Shown here in pieces: positions 1 through 6,486 of a DNA stretch of 6,716 nt. Under the pieces are notes generated by a model. It searched no databases and was not told the origin of the DNA. It was given only the letters and a program-made list of their open reading frames with translations. The DNA comes from Pseudomonadota bacterium (lineage in GTDB: Bacteria > Pseudomonadota > Gammaproteobacteria > SZUA-229). Both the position numbers and the translations under genes were made by a program. Location: assembly GCA_030673345.1 (NCBI GenBank), contig DAOVJH010000082.1, positions 1-6,716 of the forward strand, in the 5' to 3' direction. Within the stretch, counting starts at the first letter, position 1; each line of letters opens with the position of its first letter.

Positions 1-1
1 C

Positions 2-295
2 GACTCTTTTGAGTCTGTCGATGCTTATGTTGGTATCGGTATGGGCGCGACTGATTACAAGCAGCCGATGAGGCATCCATTCCCCCTGGATAAACTTAAA
101 TTCCCGGTGCTGGACGTGTATGCAGAAAGTGATTATCCGGCCGTTCTGAGGATGGCGCCGGAACGTCTCGATATGATCAGAAAGGCAGGTAATGATAAAT
201 CCAGCCAGGTGGTGATCGAAGAGGCTGACCATTATTATGTCGATAGAGGCGAGGCGTTAACCGAGGCTATCAGCCAGTGGTTGAAGCAGTTATAA
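2..295 (+). CDS. DUF3530-like alpha/beta hydrolase family protein, C-terminal part (5' end outside window)
   Basis: The reading frame is open from base 2 and ends at TAA 293-295, so about 97 C-terminal residues are present and the true start lies to the left. An internal ATG at 41 is not a credible start because the frame continues upstream in sequence of the same character. The visible part resembles the end of DUF3530 proteins, an uncharacterised alpha/beta-hydrolase-like family of Gammaproteobacteria. It has a strand plus acidic loop (FPVLDVYAESDYPAV) where a catalytic Asp would sit, then a late ADHYY motif carrying the likely catalytic His, and a C-terminal helix ending ISQWLKQL. The nucleophile serine would be in the missing part. 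The substrate is unknown. It converges on the minus-strand SCP2 gene across a 484-bp gap. The family call rests on motif recall only; a general alpha/beta hydrolase is the alternative. Confidence 0.72.
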   Translation, partial: DSFESVDAYVGIGMGATDYKQPMRHPFPLDKLKFPVLDVYAESDYPAVLRMAPERLDMIRKAGNDKSSQVVIEEADHYYVDRGEALTEAISQWLKQL

Positions 296-443
296 AAGTA
301 ACCTGGCGGCACGGTTTATCTTCCCCTTTTTTCTATCATCAGCGAAGGCTGGTATATGTGATATCGATGGTGTTGCAGGACAGGGTTTCTGTTTTGCGTG
401 ATGATGTTGCGAGTCGGTGAAGTGTTTTTATATTTCATTATTT
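296..443. other. Intergenic stretch with no recognised gene
   Basis: This is the left part of the 484-bp gap between the convergent hydrolase-like and SCP2 genes. I see no coding frame with family resemblance, no RNA gene and no clear GC-rich terminator directly after the hydrolase stop codon. The rest of the gap is filled by the palindromic element and the terminator listed separately. Confidence 0.6.
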
Positions 444-475
444 TGTAGGAGCGGAACCTTGTTCCGCGATCTTTT
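444..475 (+). repeat. Left terminal inverted repeat (REP-like)
   Basis: This 32-bp end is identical to the reverse complement of 652-683. It contains a perfect 7-bp stem with a 3-base loop (451-467), preceded by the GTAGGA head that is characteristic of REP-type repeats. Confidence 0.9.
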
Positions 476-651
476 GGCAGGTTTAGCTGGGGCTGATTGA
501 GTTAGGGTTAGATTGAGCAATATTTACTTGGGTATTATATTTAGGCATTGCGGTATTCGCACCGCAGGCGAGGCCCACAAGGCTTAACTAAATTAAAATC
601 GTAAATATTATTCAACCTGACCACAACTCAACCAGCTTCAGTTAAACCAAA

Positions 652-683
652 AAAAGATCGCGGAACAAGGTTCCGCTCCTACA
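652..683 (-). repeat. Right terminal inverted repeat (REP-like)
   Basis: This is the exact inverted copy of 444-475. Its internal hairpin spans 660-676, and the CTCCTACA tail at 676-683 marks the outer end of the element. Confidence 0.9.
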
Positions 684-723
684 GGTTAGTGTTTTGCGCG
701 CAGCGCCATAAAAAATATCACAG

Positions 724-761
724 AAACAAAAAAGCCACCTAAGAAGGTGGCTTTTTTGTTT
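724..761 (-). terminator. Intrinsic terminator of the SCP2 gene, bidirectional
   Basis: A perfect 17-bp stem pairs 724-740 with 745-761 around an AAGA loop (741-744). The GC core is GCCACCT/AGGTGGC, flanked by six A on one side and six T on the other, so it can act as a rho-independent terminator in both directions. It lies 18 bp beyond the stop codon of the minus-strand SCP2 gene. On the plus strand it would also stop read-through from the hydrolase-like gene. Confidence 0.92.
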
Positions 762-779
762 GATCTTATAAGTGACGTG

Positions 780-1172
780 TTATACGCGACCCATAGCACC
801 AAAGCTTTTAATGAATGGGCCAGCCATACGCGGGTCTGAAATCATGGCTTTAAAATCGCCCGTTTTAAATTTCAGTTTACCGGTAGTGAAAGCCAGACCT
901 AAACCGGTCATGCCGATTTCTTTCTTAAGCCATTTTTCCCAGTTTTTCTGTTCAGCACGCATGTCCCAGCTCAGTTCACGACCGTCGTATGCGCCTGCTT
1001 CTTCTACTTTACCGTTTACAACGTTGATAAAACCGACGCATGCATCTTCACCAGGGAAGCCATAACCGATAACAGAATTAAAACTGATTTTTTCTAATGC
1101 ACCAGAGAGATCTGGTTCTGCATTCCACTGTTCCTGAAAACCTTTCATCCAGGTATCATCAAATAAAGCCAT
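780..1172 (-). CDS. Small SCP2-fold (sterol carrier protein 2-like) lipid-binding protein
   Basis: This is a 130-residue single-domain protein of about the size of a stand-alone SCP2 domain. It has no signal peptide or membrane segment, so it is probably cytoplasmic. The C-terminal half carries the most recognisable SCP2 feature, TTGKLKFKTGDFKAMI at about 91-110 followed by a hydrophobic helix (MAGPFIKSFG), the part that closes the lipid tunnel in this fold. Bacterial SCP2 proteins bind fatty acids, acyl chains or isoprenoids; UbiJ and UbiT of ubiquinone synthesis are relatives in the fold. The specific ligand here cannot be told. The ATG at 1172 is supported by a GGAG Shine-Dalgarno sequence seven bases upstream. 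The gene is followed by a strong terminator and separated from the SPOR gene by 195 bp, so it is probably its own transcription unit. Confidence 0.82.
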   Translation of the reverse strand: MALFDDTWMKGFQEQWNAEPDLSGALEKISFNSVIGYGFPGEDACVGFINVVNGKVEEAGAYDGRELSWDMRAEQKNWEKWLKKEIGMTGLGLAFTTGKLKFKTGDFKAMISDPRMAGPFIKSFGAMGRV

Positions 1173-1179
1173 TTCATAT

Positions 1180-1183
1180 CTCC
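1180..1183 (-). promoter_or_regulatory. Ribosome binding site of the SCP2 gene
   Basis: The minus strand reads GGAG, then seven bases, then ATG at 1172. This is the clearest Shine-Dalgarno site in the window and fixes the start against an out-of-frame ATG at 1177. Confidence 0.75.
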
Positions 1184-1194
1184 AAATTCTTATT

Positions 1195-1208
1195 GCGCCT
1201 GGCGGCGC
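1195..1208 (-). other. GC-rich stem-loop in the SCP2 leader
   Basis: GCGCC-TGGC-GGCGC forms a 5-bp all-GC stem with a 4-base loop, 23 bp upstream of the SCP2 start codon. On the plus strand five T follow it, but no plus-strand gene is present to terminate. On the minus strand it would sit near the 5' end of the SCP2 mRNA, if the weak -10-like TACAAT at 1215-1220 is used. A role in message stability is possible but unproven. Confidence 0.4.
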
Positions 1209-1367
1209 TTTTTAATTGTACAAACATGAGATTTTGTCATATTTGTCTCACTTTAACGGGGCAGATGTGGTGTTATTTTTATCGTCGCCACGAAAAGAGG
1301 CGGGAATAATAGCATAAGACAAACTATATCGAAAGGGATAGATGGGGTCAGATATGCCCGCTATAGA

Positions 1368-1973
1368 TTATTTTAATTCCATCGATATGGCGGGGATGTT
1401 ATTTCGTTTTAACAGCTTCTGGTTTTTATATAACTGCCGCTTGTCCCGGTAGGGGCCAGTCCTCACGCGGTGCCATGCCTGTCTGTTGACGGTCACATGC
1501 TGGATGTTTGCTTCCAGTCCTAAAAAGGCCAGGTTGGCCTTTAACTTTTCTGCATCGTTGAGGTTTTGAAATGAACCGACCTGCAGTACATACTGCTTGT
1601 CAGCGGTATTACTTGTCGATCTGTTTTTTGTGGCCGATGCGCTTTCAGGCGGTCGGGTTTCACTTTCCGGGATGAGTACTTCCAGTTCGGGAAGGATGGT
1701 GTAAAAGTTAAACTTCTGTTCTTTTTTTTCTTTGTTTTTTGTTGTCTGTGCAGGTCTGCTTTTTTCTGGTTTTGATCTGTTCGCCTGCTGTTTAAGTTTT
1801 TCCAGTTCGTGTTGTACTGCGCTGCCAAAATTTTTATCGTTCTCTGGCTGTTTGTCCAGGTAAACGATAAATGCGACGAACAGGCCGATGGCGAGGCCGG
1901 ATAATAACCAGATGTATCCAGGCATCGATTTTTTATCTCTACCGGTGGCGCGTGTTTTGTAATCTCTTGGCAT
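1368..1973 (-). CDS. Membrane-anchored SPOR-domain protein (FtsN-like, encoded next to argS)
   Basis: This 201-residue protein is built as a short basic cytoplasmic N-terminus (1-18), one membrane segment (about 20-39), a charged Lys/Glu/Gln-rich linker (about 40-125) and a C-terminal SPOR domain (about 126-200). The SPOR domain shows YVLQVGSF (128-135) and WHRVRTGPY (167-175), which are typical of it. SPOR domains bind denuded-glycan peptidoglycan at division septa, so a periplasmic cell-wall or division role is expected. The motif FNFYTILPELEVLIP (88-102) matches a segment typical of the FtsN-like proteins encoded after argS in many Gammaproteobacteria. The ATG at 1973 is the first possible one after an in-frame stop, with only a weak AAGA-type Shine-Dalgarno. 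Its start lies 42 bp after the argS stop, so co-transcription is likely. True FtsN function is not established; E. coli FtsN is longer. Confidence 0.88.
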   Translation of the reverse strand: MPRDYKTRATGRDKKSMPGYIWLLSGLAIGLFVAFIVYLDKQPENDKNFGSAVQHELEKLKQQANRSKPEKSRPAQTTKNKEKKEQKFNFYTILPELEVLIPESETRPPESASATKNRSTSNTADKQYVLQVGSFQNLNDAEKLKANLAFLGLEANIQHVTVNRQAWHRVRTGPYRDKRQLYKNQKLLKRNNIPAISMELK

Positions 1974-2015
1974 CTGTTCTTTTTATGATTTTAATTATGA
2001 AACAAGTGTTCGTGC

Positions 2016-3785
2016 TTACATTTTTTCTGGTGCGCTCACGCCCAGCAAGGTTAGCCCGTTATGCAGGATCTGCCTGGTAGCGATGATCAGGTTGAAGCGC
2101 GCATCGTGCAGGTTGCTGTCATCGTTAATAAACTGGTGTGCGTTGTAATAAGAATGCAGCAGTGTCGCCAGTTCACGTAGATAATGGACCAGTAGATGCG
2201 GTTCTGCATTAAATGCAGATTTATGAACGATATCAGCGTAAGCGTCCAGCTTGCTGATGATGTCGGTTTCATGTCTTTCGGTTAACAGGTTTAAATTTTG
2301 TGAACCGTTTTCGATATCATGTTTCAGCTGTTTTTCTGATAGCTGTCCGATAACACTACAGATGCGTGCATGGGCATATTGAATGTAATAGACAGGGTTG
2401 TCATTGCTCTGTGATTTGGCCAGGTCCAGGTCAAAATCCATATGCTGTTCGCACTTGCGCATCACGTAAAAGAAACGTGCCGCGTCGGTACCGACTTCTT
2501 CGCGCAACTCTCTCAGGGTGACGAATGAGCCCGAACGGGTAGACATCTGAACACGTTCTCCGCCACGGTACAGGTTGGCGAACTGTACTAACAGGATGTC
2601 CAGCTTGTCTTCTTTTTCGCCCAGCGCACCGATGGCGGCTTTTACGCGTGCCACATAGCCGTGATGGTCTGCCCCCCAGATGTTGATAACACGCTGGTAA
2701 CCGCGGGCAAATTTATCCATGTGATAGGCGATGTCTGAGGCAAAATAGGTCGCCTGTCCGTTATCGCGGATCACCACACGATCTTTTTCATCGCCAAATT
2801 TTGTTGATATAAACCACAGTGCGCCGTTACGTTCTTCGATATGCCCGGCCATCTGCAGCTGCTCGACGGCTTTGTCGATCAGTCCACGGTCGGCCAGTGT
2901 CTGTTCTGAATACCAGTTGTCATAAGGCACGCCAAACTCCTCCAGATCCTGGCGGATATCATCGAGGATACTGTCCAGGCCGGCTTTGAACACCTGTTGG
3001 TAATTTTTGGTACCGAGCAGGTGTTTGGCGCGCGTGATCAGGTCATCGATATGTTTTTCCTTGTCGCCACCATTAGAGCCACCGCCGTCGGTTTCGTCAG
3101 CATGAATATCCTTGAACACTTCATCTGCAGGAAAAACGAAAGCATCACCGTGCTGCGCTTTGATGCTGTTGGCGATGTCGTAGATGTATTCGCCTTTGTA
3201 GCCATTGACCGGGAAAGTGAGCGTGACCTCATTGACTTCGAGGTAACGCAGCCAGACGCTGGCGGCGAGAATGTTCATCTGGCGGCCGGCATCGTTGACG
3301 TAGTATTCACAGTCGACATCAAAACCCACTGCGCGCATCAGTGTCGCCAGCGTTGCGCCATAAGCGGCTCCACGGCCATGACCGACATGTAAAGGGCCGG
3401 TAGGATTTGCGGAGACGAACTCGATCTGTACTTTTTCACCTTCGGCAGCATTGCTTTTGCCAAAGCGCTCGCCGCCGCTGATGATGTCGTTGATGATGCT
3501 TAAGGTGTTTTCCTGTGTGATAAAGAAATTGATAAATCCCGGGCCGGCGATCTCGACTTTTTCGACAGAGGCGTCGTCAGGCAGTGCATCGATTATCGAC
3601 TGGGCGATTTCACGGGGCGCCCTGCCAGCCTGTTTTGCCAGCATCATCGCGGTATTACAGGTGAAGTCGCCGTGTGCGGCATCTTTGGTGCGCGTGACCT
3701 GCAGGCCGGGTTTAGTTTCGATCATGCCATCAGCGATGAGTTGATCCAGAGCGTGATCCAGCAATGATTCGATAGTTTCTTTCAA
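2016..3785 (-). CDS. argS: Arginyl-tRNA synthetase (class I), TTG start
   Basis: This enzyme charges tRNA-Arg with arginine using ATP in the cytoplasm. At 589 residues it is close to the usual length (577 in E. coli). The N-terminal tRNA-binding domain spans about 5-90 and includes KVEIAGPGFINFF (76-88), which is highly conserved in ArgS. The HIGH signature is HVGH (133-136) within NPTGPLHVGHGRG. The KMSKS-loop position carries QMSTRSG (413-419), a common ArgS variant. The DALR anticodon-binding domain covers about 468-589. A Gly/Asp-rich stretch (about 228-242) looks like a surface insertion, also seen in pseudomonad ArgS. The start is TTG at 3785: no ATG lies upstream in frame, the next Met is residue 21, and the MKETIESLLDHAL beginning lines up with homologues that start MKDTI. 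No Shine-Dalgarno is visible. It begins 110 bp after priA with its own candidate promoter and is followed closely by the SPOR gene. Confidence 0.97.
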   Translation of the reverse strand: MKETIESLLDHALDQLIADGMIETKPGLQVTRTKDAAHGDFTCNTAMMLAKQAGRAPREIAQSIIDALPDDASVEKVEIAGPGFINFFITQENTLSIINDIISGGERFGKSNAAEGEKVQIEFVSANPTGPLHVGHGRGAAYGATLATLMRAVGFDVDCEYYVNDAGRQMNILAASVWLRYLEVNEVTLTFPVNGYKGEYIYDIANSIKAQHGDAFVFPADEVFKDIHADETDGGGSNGGDKEKHIDDLITRAKHLLGTKNYQQVFKAGLDSILDDIRQDLEEFGVPYDNWYSEQTLADRGLIDKAVEQLQMAGHIEERNGALWFISTKFGDEKDRVVIRDNGQATYFASDIAYHMDKFARGYQRVINIWGADHHGYVARVKAAIGALGEKEDKLDILLVQFANLYRGGERVQMSTRSGSFVTLRELREEVGTDAARFFYVMRKCEQHMDFDLDLAKSQSNDNPVYYIQYAHARICSVIGQLSEKQLKHDIENGSQNLNLLTERHETDIISKLDAYADIVHKSAFNAEPHLLVHYLRELATLLHSYYNAHQFINDDSNLHDARFNLIIATRQILHNGLTLLGVSAPEKM

Positions 3786-3818
3786 GGGTCTGTTTTTCGT
3801 GTGTTTTAGTGGAGTGCG

Positions 3819-3847
3819 ATTATACGGTAATAGTTATAAGTTGTAAG
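3819..3847 (-). promoter_or_regulatory. Candidate sigma-70 promoter of argS
   Basis: On the minus strand a perfect -10 TATAAT (3819-3824) lies 17 bp from a -35-like CTTACA (3842-3847, four of six consensus bases). Transcription would begin near 3812, giving a leader of about 27 nt before the TTG. The 13-bp dyad TTGTAAGTTACAA (3841-3853) overlaps the -35 and could be an operator. Confidence 0.55.
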
Positions 3848-3853
3848 TTACAA
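3841..3853. repeat. Short dyad overlapping the argS -35 region
   Basis: TTGTAA-G-TTACAA is a perfect 6-bp inverted repeat around one central base. It sits between priA and argS and covers the -35-like hexamer. It could be a protein-binding site, but by size alone it may be chance in AT-rich DNA. Confidence 0.4.
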
Positions 3854-3895
3854 GTTGTATGTATATGTGTCAGCTTGCAGGTTTTTACTGACAGA

Positions 3896-6160
3896 TCAAA
3901 ACGTATCATAGGGGTCGACGTCGATCGACCAGCGTACTTTGCGTGCAGACGGCAGCTGCTGCAGCTGTGGTGCCCACCAGCTCAAAAACTGGCGCAGAAG
4001 GTTTCGTTTGCCGGACTGCAGCATGATCTGGTAGCGGTAACGTCCGGCGCGCCTTTCCATGGGGGCTGGTAGTGGACCGAATAGTTCCAGATTCTGCGTT
4101 TCTACCTGGCGGCTAAGTTCGACTGCATGTTCGAGAAATGTTTGCGCAGCATGTGCTTCTACTGATTCGCAGCGCAGCAGTGCCAGGGGTTTTGCCGGAG
4201 GCAGGCCGGCTGCCTGACGTTCTTTTAAGGCGGCGTCAGCAAAGGATTGGTAGCCCTTATGCAGTAATGTCTGTAATAAAGGGTGGTCCGGGTGGTGTGT
4301 TTGAATGAGCACTTCTCCCGGTTTTTCTGCACGGCCGGCTCGGCCCGATACCTGGGTGATCAGCTGAGCCAGGTGTTCGGCGGCGCGAAAGTCAGCACTG
4401 AATAACGCCTGGTCGGTATCCAGTACACAGACCAGGGTGATGTTGGGGAAGTCATGCCCTTTCGCCAGCATCTGGGTGCCGACAAGGATGCCGCTTTCGC
4501 CGCTGTGTGCTTTTGCCAGTTTTTCCTGCAGGCTGCCTTTGTTGCGGGTAGTGTCGCGGTCGATGCGGCTCACCTGTGTGTCCGGGAAGGTTTCCTGCAG
4601 GTAATGTTCGATGCGTTCGGTGCCTGCACCGATAGCCAGTATGTTGCTGCTGCCGCACTCGTCGCACGACTCTGGCGCCGGGCGCTGTGAGCCGCAATGG
4701 TGGCAATGTAGCTGGTTGCGCCGCTTGTGATAGGTCATGTGTGCATCACAGCGCTGGCAGTTGGTGGTCCAGCCGCAATCGTGACACATCAGAAGAGGGG
4801 CGAAACCGCGGCGGTTTATAAACAGCAGTACCTGGCCCTGCTGGTCGAGATGCTGCTTGATCTTCGATAGCAGTGTTTCTGCCATGCCTTCATGCAGTTT
4901 TTGATTACACAGATTAACCAGGCTAATAGCAGGCAATGGCTTTTTGTTGGCGCGTTGCTTTAGGTAATGGGCTTCATAGCGGTGTTCATTTATATTGTTC
5001 AGGCTCTCGAGTGAAGGTGTGGCTGAACCGAGGATGATGGGGATGTTGTTGTTCTTCGCCCTCAGGATGGCGAGGTCGCGCGCGTTATATCGAAAACCGT
5101 CTTGCTGTTTGTAGCTGCCATCGTGCTCTTCATCGACGATGATCATTCCCAGCTGTGGCAGCGGGGTAAAGATGGCTGAGCGCGTACCGATGACCAGTTG
5201 AGCCTGGTTATTGGCTGCAGCGTGCCATGCGGCATAACGCTGTTTGTCGTTCATCGCAGAGTGCAGGACCACGATATTGCTGTTCAGACGATCCTGAAAG
5301 CGCTGTGTTAATTGTGGTGTTAAACCGATTTCGGGCACCAGGATCAGTATCTGCTTGCCGGCAGCTAATAAGGTTTCACACAGTGCCAGATACACTTCGG
5401 TCTTACCGCTGCCGGTGACACCGTTGACCAGGTGTACAGCGTGCTGGTGTTCGTGGCTTTCGATCGAACGTACGGTCTCTATCTGTTCCTGGGTCAGCTC
5501 TATCGATGGTGGATCGGTATCATTGGGGGTCAGAACCGCCGGTTTTTCATCGCACCTGATGAGGCCTTTTTCCAGCAGCGCTTTAATGGCGGTACGCCAG
5601 TTGTCGGTTAGCTTGTTCAGGGCATCGGCATCAAGGCCATGGCTCGTTTCAGCGTTGCGTAGTAACTGGTATACCTGAAGCTGTTTTGGTGCGCGTTTTA
5701 ACTTTAGTTGCAGCTCTTCATCAGTCAGTGCCCTTAAGCTGCGGCCATCCAGAAACAGAGGGTCAGAATCGTCGACATACCAGTATTCAGTGAGAGAGGG
5801 TGTGGTGTCATCATTATTACGCAGATAGACAGGCAGGGCGGTTTGCAGTGCATCGCCTGGCGGGTGTACATAATATTGTGATGCCCAGGTTAATAATTTG
5901 AGGATGTCTGCACCGAGCAGGTTGTGGTCATCCAGTACAGCGATAACTGATTTGAGCTTGTTCGCGGGAACGTCGGTGCTCTGACTTTCCTCGATAATGA
6001 TGCCTATCAGCTTTTGTCTGCCAAAAGGCACGCGAACGCGGACACCGGGCTGTATTGTCTGATCACCAATAGAAACAGGCAGGCGGTAATCAAACATCTT
6101 GTACAGCGGGCAGGGAACTGCAATTTTAGCAATACGTTGCTTAGGTGTATCCGGGGGCAT
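3896..6160 (-). CDS. priA: Primosomal protein N' (replication restart 3'-5' helicase PriA)
   Basis: PriA recognises stalled forks and D-loops and reloads the replicative helicase DnaB through PriB/DnaT or PriC. The 754-residue protein (E. coli 732) has all the expected parts in order. The N-terminal 3'-OH-binding domain (about 9-110) includes FDYRLP and RVRVPFG. The helicase core has Walker A GVTGSGKT (247-254) and DEEH box (343-346). Eight cysteines for two zinc sites follow (459, 462, 468, 471, 486, 489, 499, 502). Helicase motifs V and VI are GTQMLAKGHDFP (561-572) and QVSGRAGRA (603-611), and the conserved C-terminus reads RKVRWSIDVDPYD. The ATG at 6160 gives an N-terminus a few residues longer than E. 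coli. No clear Shine-Dalgarno precedes it. It is the gene nearest to the DnaA-box region and is transcribed away from it. Confidence 0.98.
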   Translation of the reverse strand: MPPDTPKQRIAKIAVPCPLYKMFDYRLPVSIGDQTIQPGVRVRVPFGRQKLIGIIIEESQSTDVPANKLKSVIAVLDDHNLLGADILKLLTWASQYYVHPPGDALQTALPVYLRNNDDTTPSLTEYWYVDDSDPLFLDGRSLRALTDEELQLKLKRAPKQLQVYQLLRNAETSHGLDADALNKLTDNWRTAIKALLEKGLIRCDEKPAVLTPNDTDPPSIELTQEQIETVRSIESHEHQHAVHLVNGVTGSGKTEVYLALCETLLAAGKQILILVPEIGLTPQLTQRFQDRLNSNIVVLHSAMNDKQRYAAWHAAANNQAQLVIGTRSAIFTPLPQLGMIIVDEEHDGSYKQQDGFRYNARDLAILRAKNNNIPIILGSATPSLESLNNINEHRYEAHYLKQRANKKPLPAISLVNLCNQKLHEGMAETLLSKIKQHLDQQGQVLLFINRRGFAPLLMCHDCGWTTNCQRCDAHMTYHKRRNQLHCHHCGSQRPAPESCDECGSSNILAIGAGTERIEHYLQETFPDTQVSRIDRDTTRNKGSLQEKLAKAHSGESGILVGTQMLAKGHDFPNITLVCVLDTDQALFSADFRAAEHLAQLITQVSGRAGRAEKPGEVLIQTHHPDHPLLQTLLHKGYQSFADAALKERQAAGLPPAKPLALLRCESVEAHAAQTFLEHAVELSRQVETQNLELFGPLPAPMERRAGRYRYQIMLQSGKRNLLRQFLSWWAPQLQQLPSARKVRWSIDVDPYDTF

Positions 6161-6257
6161 TTACTGGTTTTTATTATTATCTAAGGGTTGAAAATGATGA
6201 TTTTACTGCAAAATACCGGTTAACTTGTAAGAATCGTCATCGATGCCGTTTTAAACC

Positions 6258-6266
6258 TGTGGATAA
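6258..6266 (-). promoter_or_regulatory. DnaA box, perfect TTATCCACA
   Basis: The plus strand reads TGTGGATAA, the exact complement of the high-affinity DnaA box. It is 98 bp upstream of priA and 32 bp from the next box. Confidence 0.85.
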
Positions 6267-6289
6267 GTCGCTTAGTGCTTGATTATTTC

Positions 6290-6298
6290 TGTGGATAA
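6290..6298 (-). promoter_or_regulatory. DnaA box, perfect TTATCCACA
   Basis: This is the second exact box in the same orientation. A degenerate copy (TGTGGAAAT, two mismatches) follows immediately at 6302-6310. Confidence 0.85.
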
Positions 6299-6394
6299 CT
6301 CTGTGGAAATGTTTTCTAACAGAAAAAAATATTTTTGACTAGTCTTTTTTTTGTAATAAAAATGAAAAAAATGTTACAAAGTTTTTTGTTGTTA

Positions 6395-6407
6395 AATCAG
6401 TTTGTTA
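6395..6407 (+). promoter_or_regulatory. IHF-binding consensus match
   Basis: AATCAGTTTGTTA fits WATCARNNNNTTR at every defined position and lies in the AT-rich stretch between the left and right DnaA-box groups. IHF bends DNA at many gammaproteobacterial origins. A single short degenerate motif can occur by chance in AT-rich DNA. Confidence 0.45.
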
Positions 6408-6429
6408 CAATAACTGGCCTTATTATAGT
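6402..6429 (+). promoter_or_regulatory. Possible plus-strand promoter toward the gene beyond the right edge
   Basis: A -35-like TTGTTA (6402-6407) is followed after 16 bp by a -10-like TATAGT (6424-6429, five of six consensus bases). It would drive transcription rightward out of the window, where dnaA might be expected. AT-rich DNA yields such matches easily, so this is tentative. Confidence 0.3.
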
Positions 6430-6477
6430 AGTGTTAATAAGAGGCTTGACCCGAAAATTAAAATATGAGTTTAACGG

Positions 6478-6486
6478 TGTGTATAA
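6478..6486 (-). promoter_or_regulatory. DnaA box variant TTATACACA
   Basis: This is a one-mismatch DnaA box in the same orientation as the perfect ones, and it matches the sequence of R2 in E. coli oriC. It occupies the -35 position relative to a perfect plus-strand TATAAT at 6504-6509, an arrangement that would suit DnaA control of a rightward promoter. Confidence 0.65.

Larger units (their letters stand above)
444..683. repeat. 240-bp imperfect palindrome with REP-like 32-bp terminal inverted repeats (MITE/REPIN-like)
   Basis: Bases 444-475 and 652-683 are exact inverted copies of each other over 32 bp. Each starts from the outside with TGTAGGAGCGG and carries its own small hairpin: GCGGAAC-CTT-GTTCCGC at 451-467, and the complementary copy at 660-676. 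Symmetry continues inward. Bases 480-527 pair with 601-648 at 38 of 48 positions, and weaker pairing runs on through 528-553 against 575-600. The apex is TCGC (557-560), a 7-base loop, then GCGA (568-571). The whole element can therefore fold as one long hairpin centred near 564. The ends resemble the REP sequences of pseudomonads and other Gammaproteobacteria, which are mobilised by RAYT (REP-associated tyrosine) transposases. No transposase is encoded here and no target-site duplication is evident, so this would be a non-autonomous element. It lies between two convergent genes, a typical REP location. Confidence 0.85.
1174..1367. other. Gap between the SPOR and SCP2 genes (leader and upstream region of SCP2)
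   Basis: The stretch holds the SCP2 ribosome binding site and leader hairpin. A -10-like TACAAT is present on the minus strand at 1215-1220 but lacks a convincing -35. No strong terminator follows the SPOR stop codon, so read-through into SCP2 cannot be excluded. No RNA gene was recognised. Confidence 0.45.

Noticed and set aside
444..683. Two repeat copies read as the start of a CRISPR array
   Set aside because: There are only two copies, in inverted and not direct orientation, and the intervening sequence is itself palindromic.
772..1065. A 97-codon plus-strand open frame over the SCP2 gene
   Set aside because: The minus-strand frame has domain resemblance, a Shine-Dalgarno site and a terminator; this frame has none of these.
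1195..1213. GC hairpin followed by five T on the plus strand, as a terminator
   Set aside because: No plus-strand gene lies upstream that it could serve, and the stem is only 5 bp.
1541..1828. A 95-codon minus-strand frame inside the SPOR gene in another reading frame
   Set aside because: It overlaps the linker and SPOR domain out of frame, with a very Lys/Arg/Thr-biased product, as expected of a shadow of an A-rich gene.
2528..2560. Lack of a canonical KMSKS motif in ArgS as a sign of loss of function
   Set aside because: QMSTRSG at this place is a normal variant in arginyl-tRNA synthetases, and all other conserved blocks are intact.
2997..3392. A 131-codon plus-strand open frame antisense to argS
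   Set aside because: It lies fully inside a well-supported gene, its translation shows no family resemblance, and it is explained by the codon pattern of the opposite strand.
3868..3893. Inverted repeat TGTCAG/CTGACA just after the priA stop, as a terminator
   Set aside because: The stem is only 6 bp with a 14-base loop and no T tract follows on the minus strand.
5355..5678. A 107-codon plus-strand open frame antisense to priA
   Set aside because: It is fully covered by conserved PriA sequence (Walker A region and upstream), has a Ser/Cys-rich low-complexity translation and no recognisable domain.
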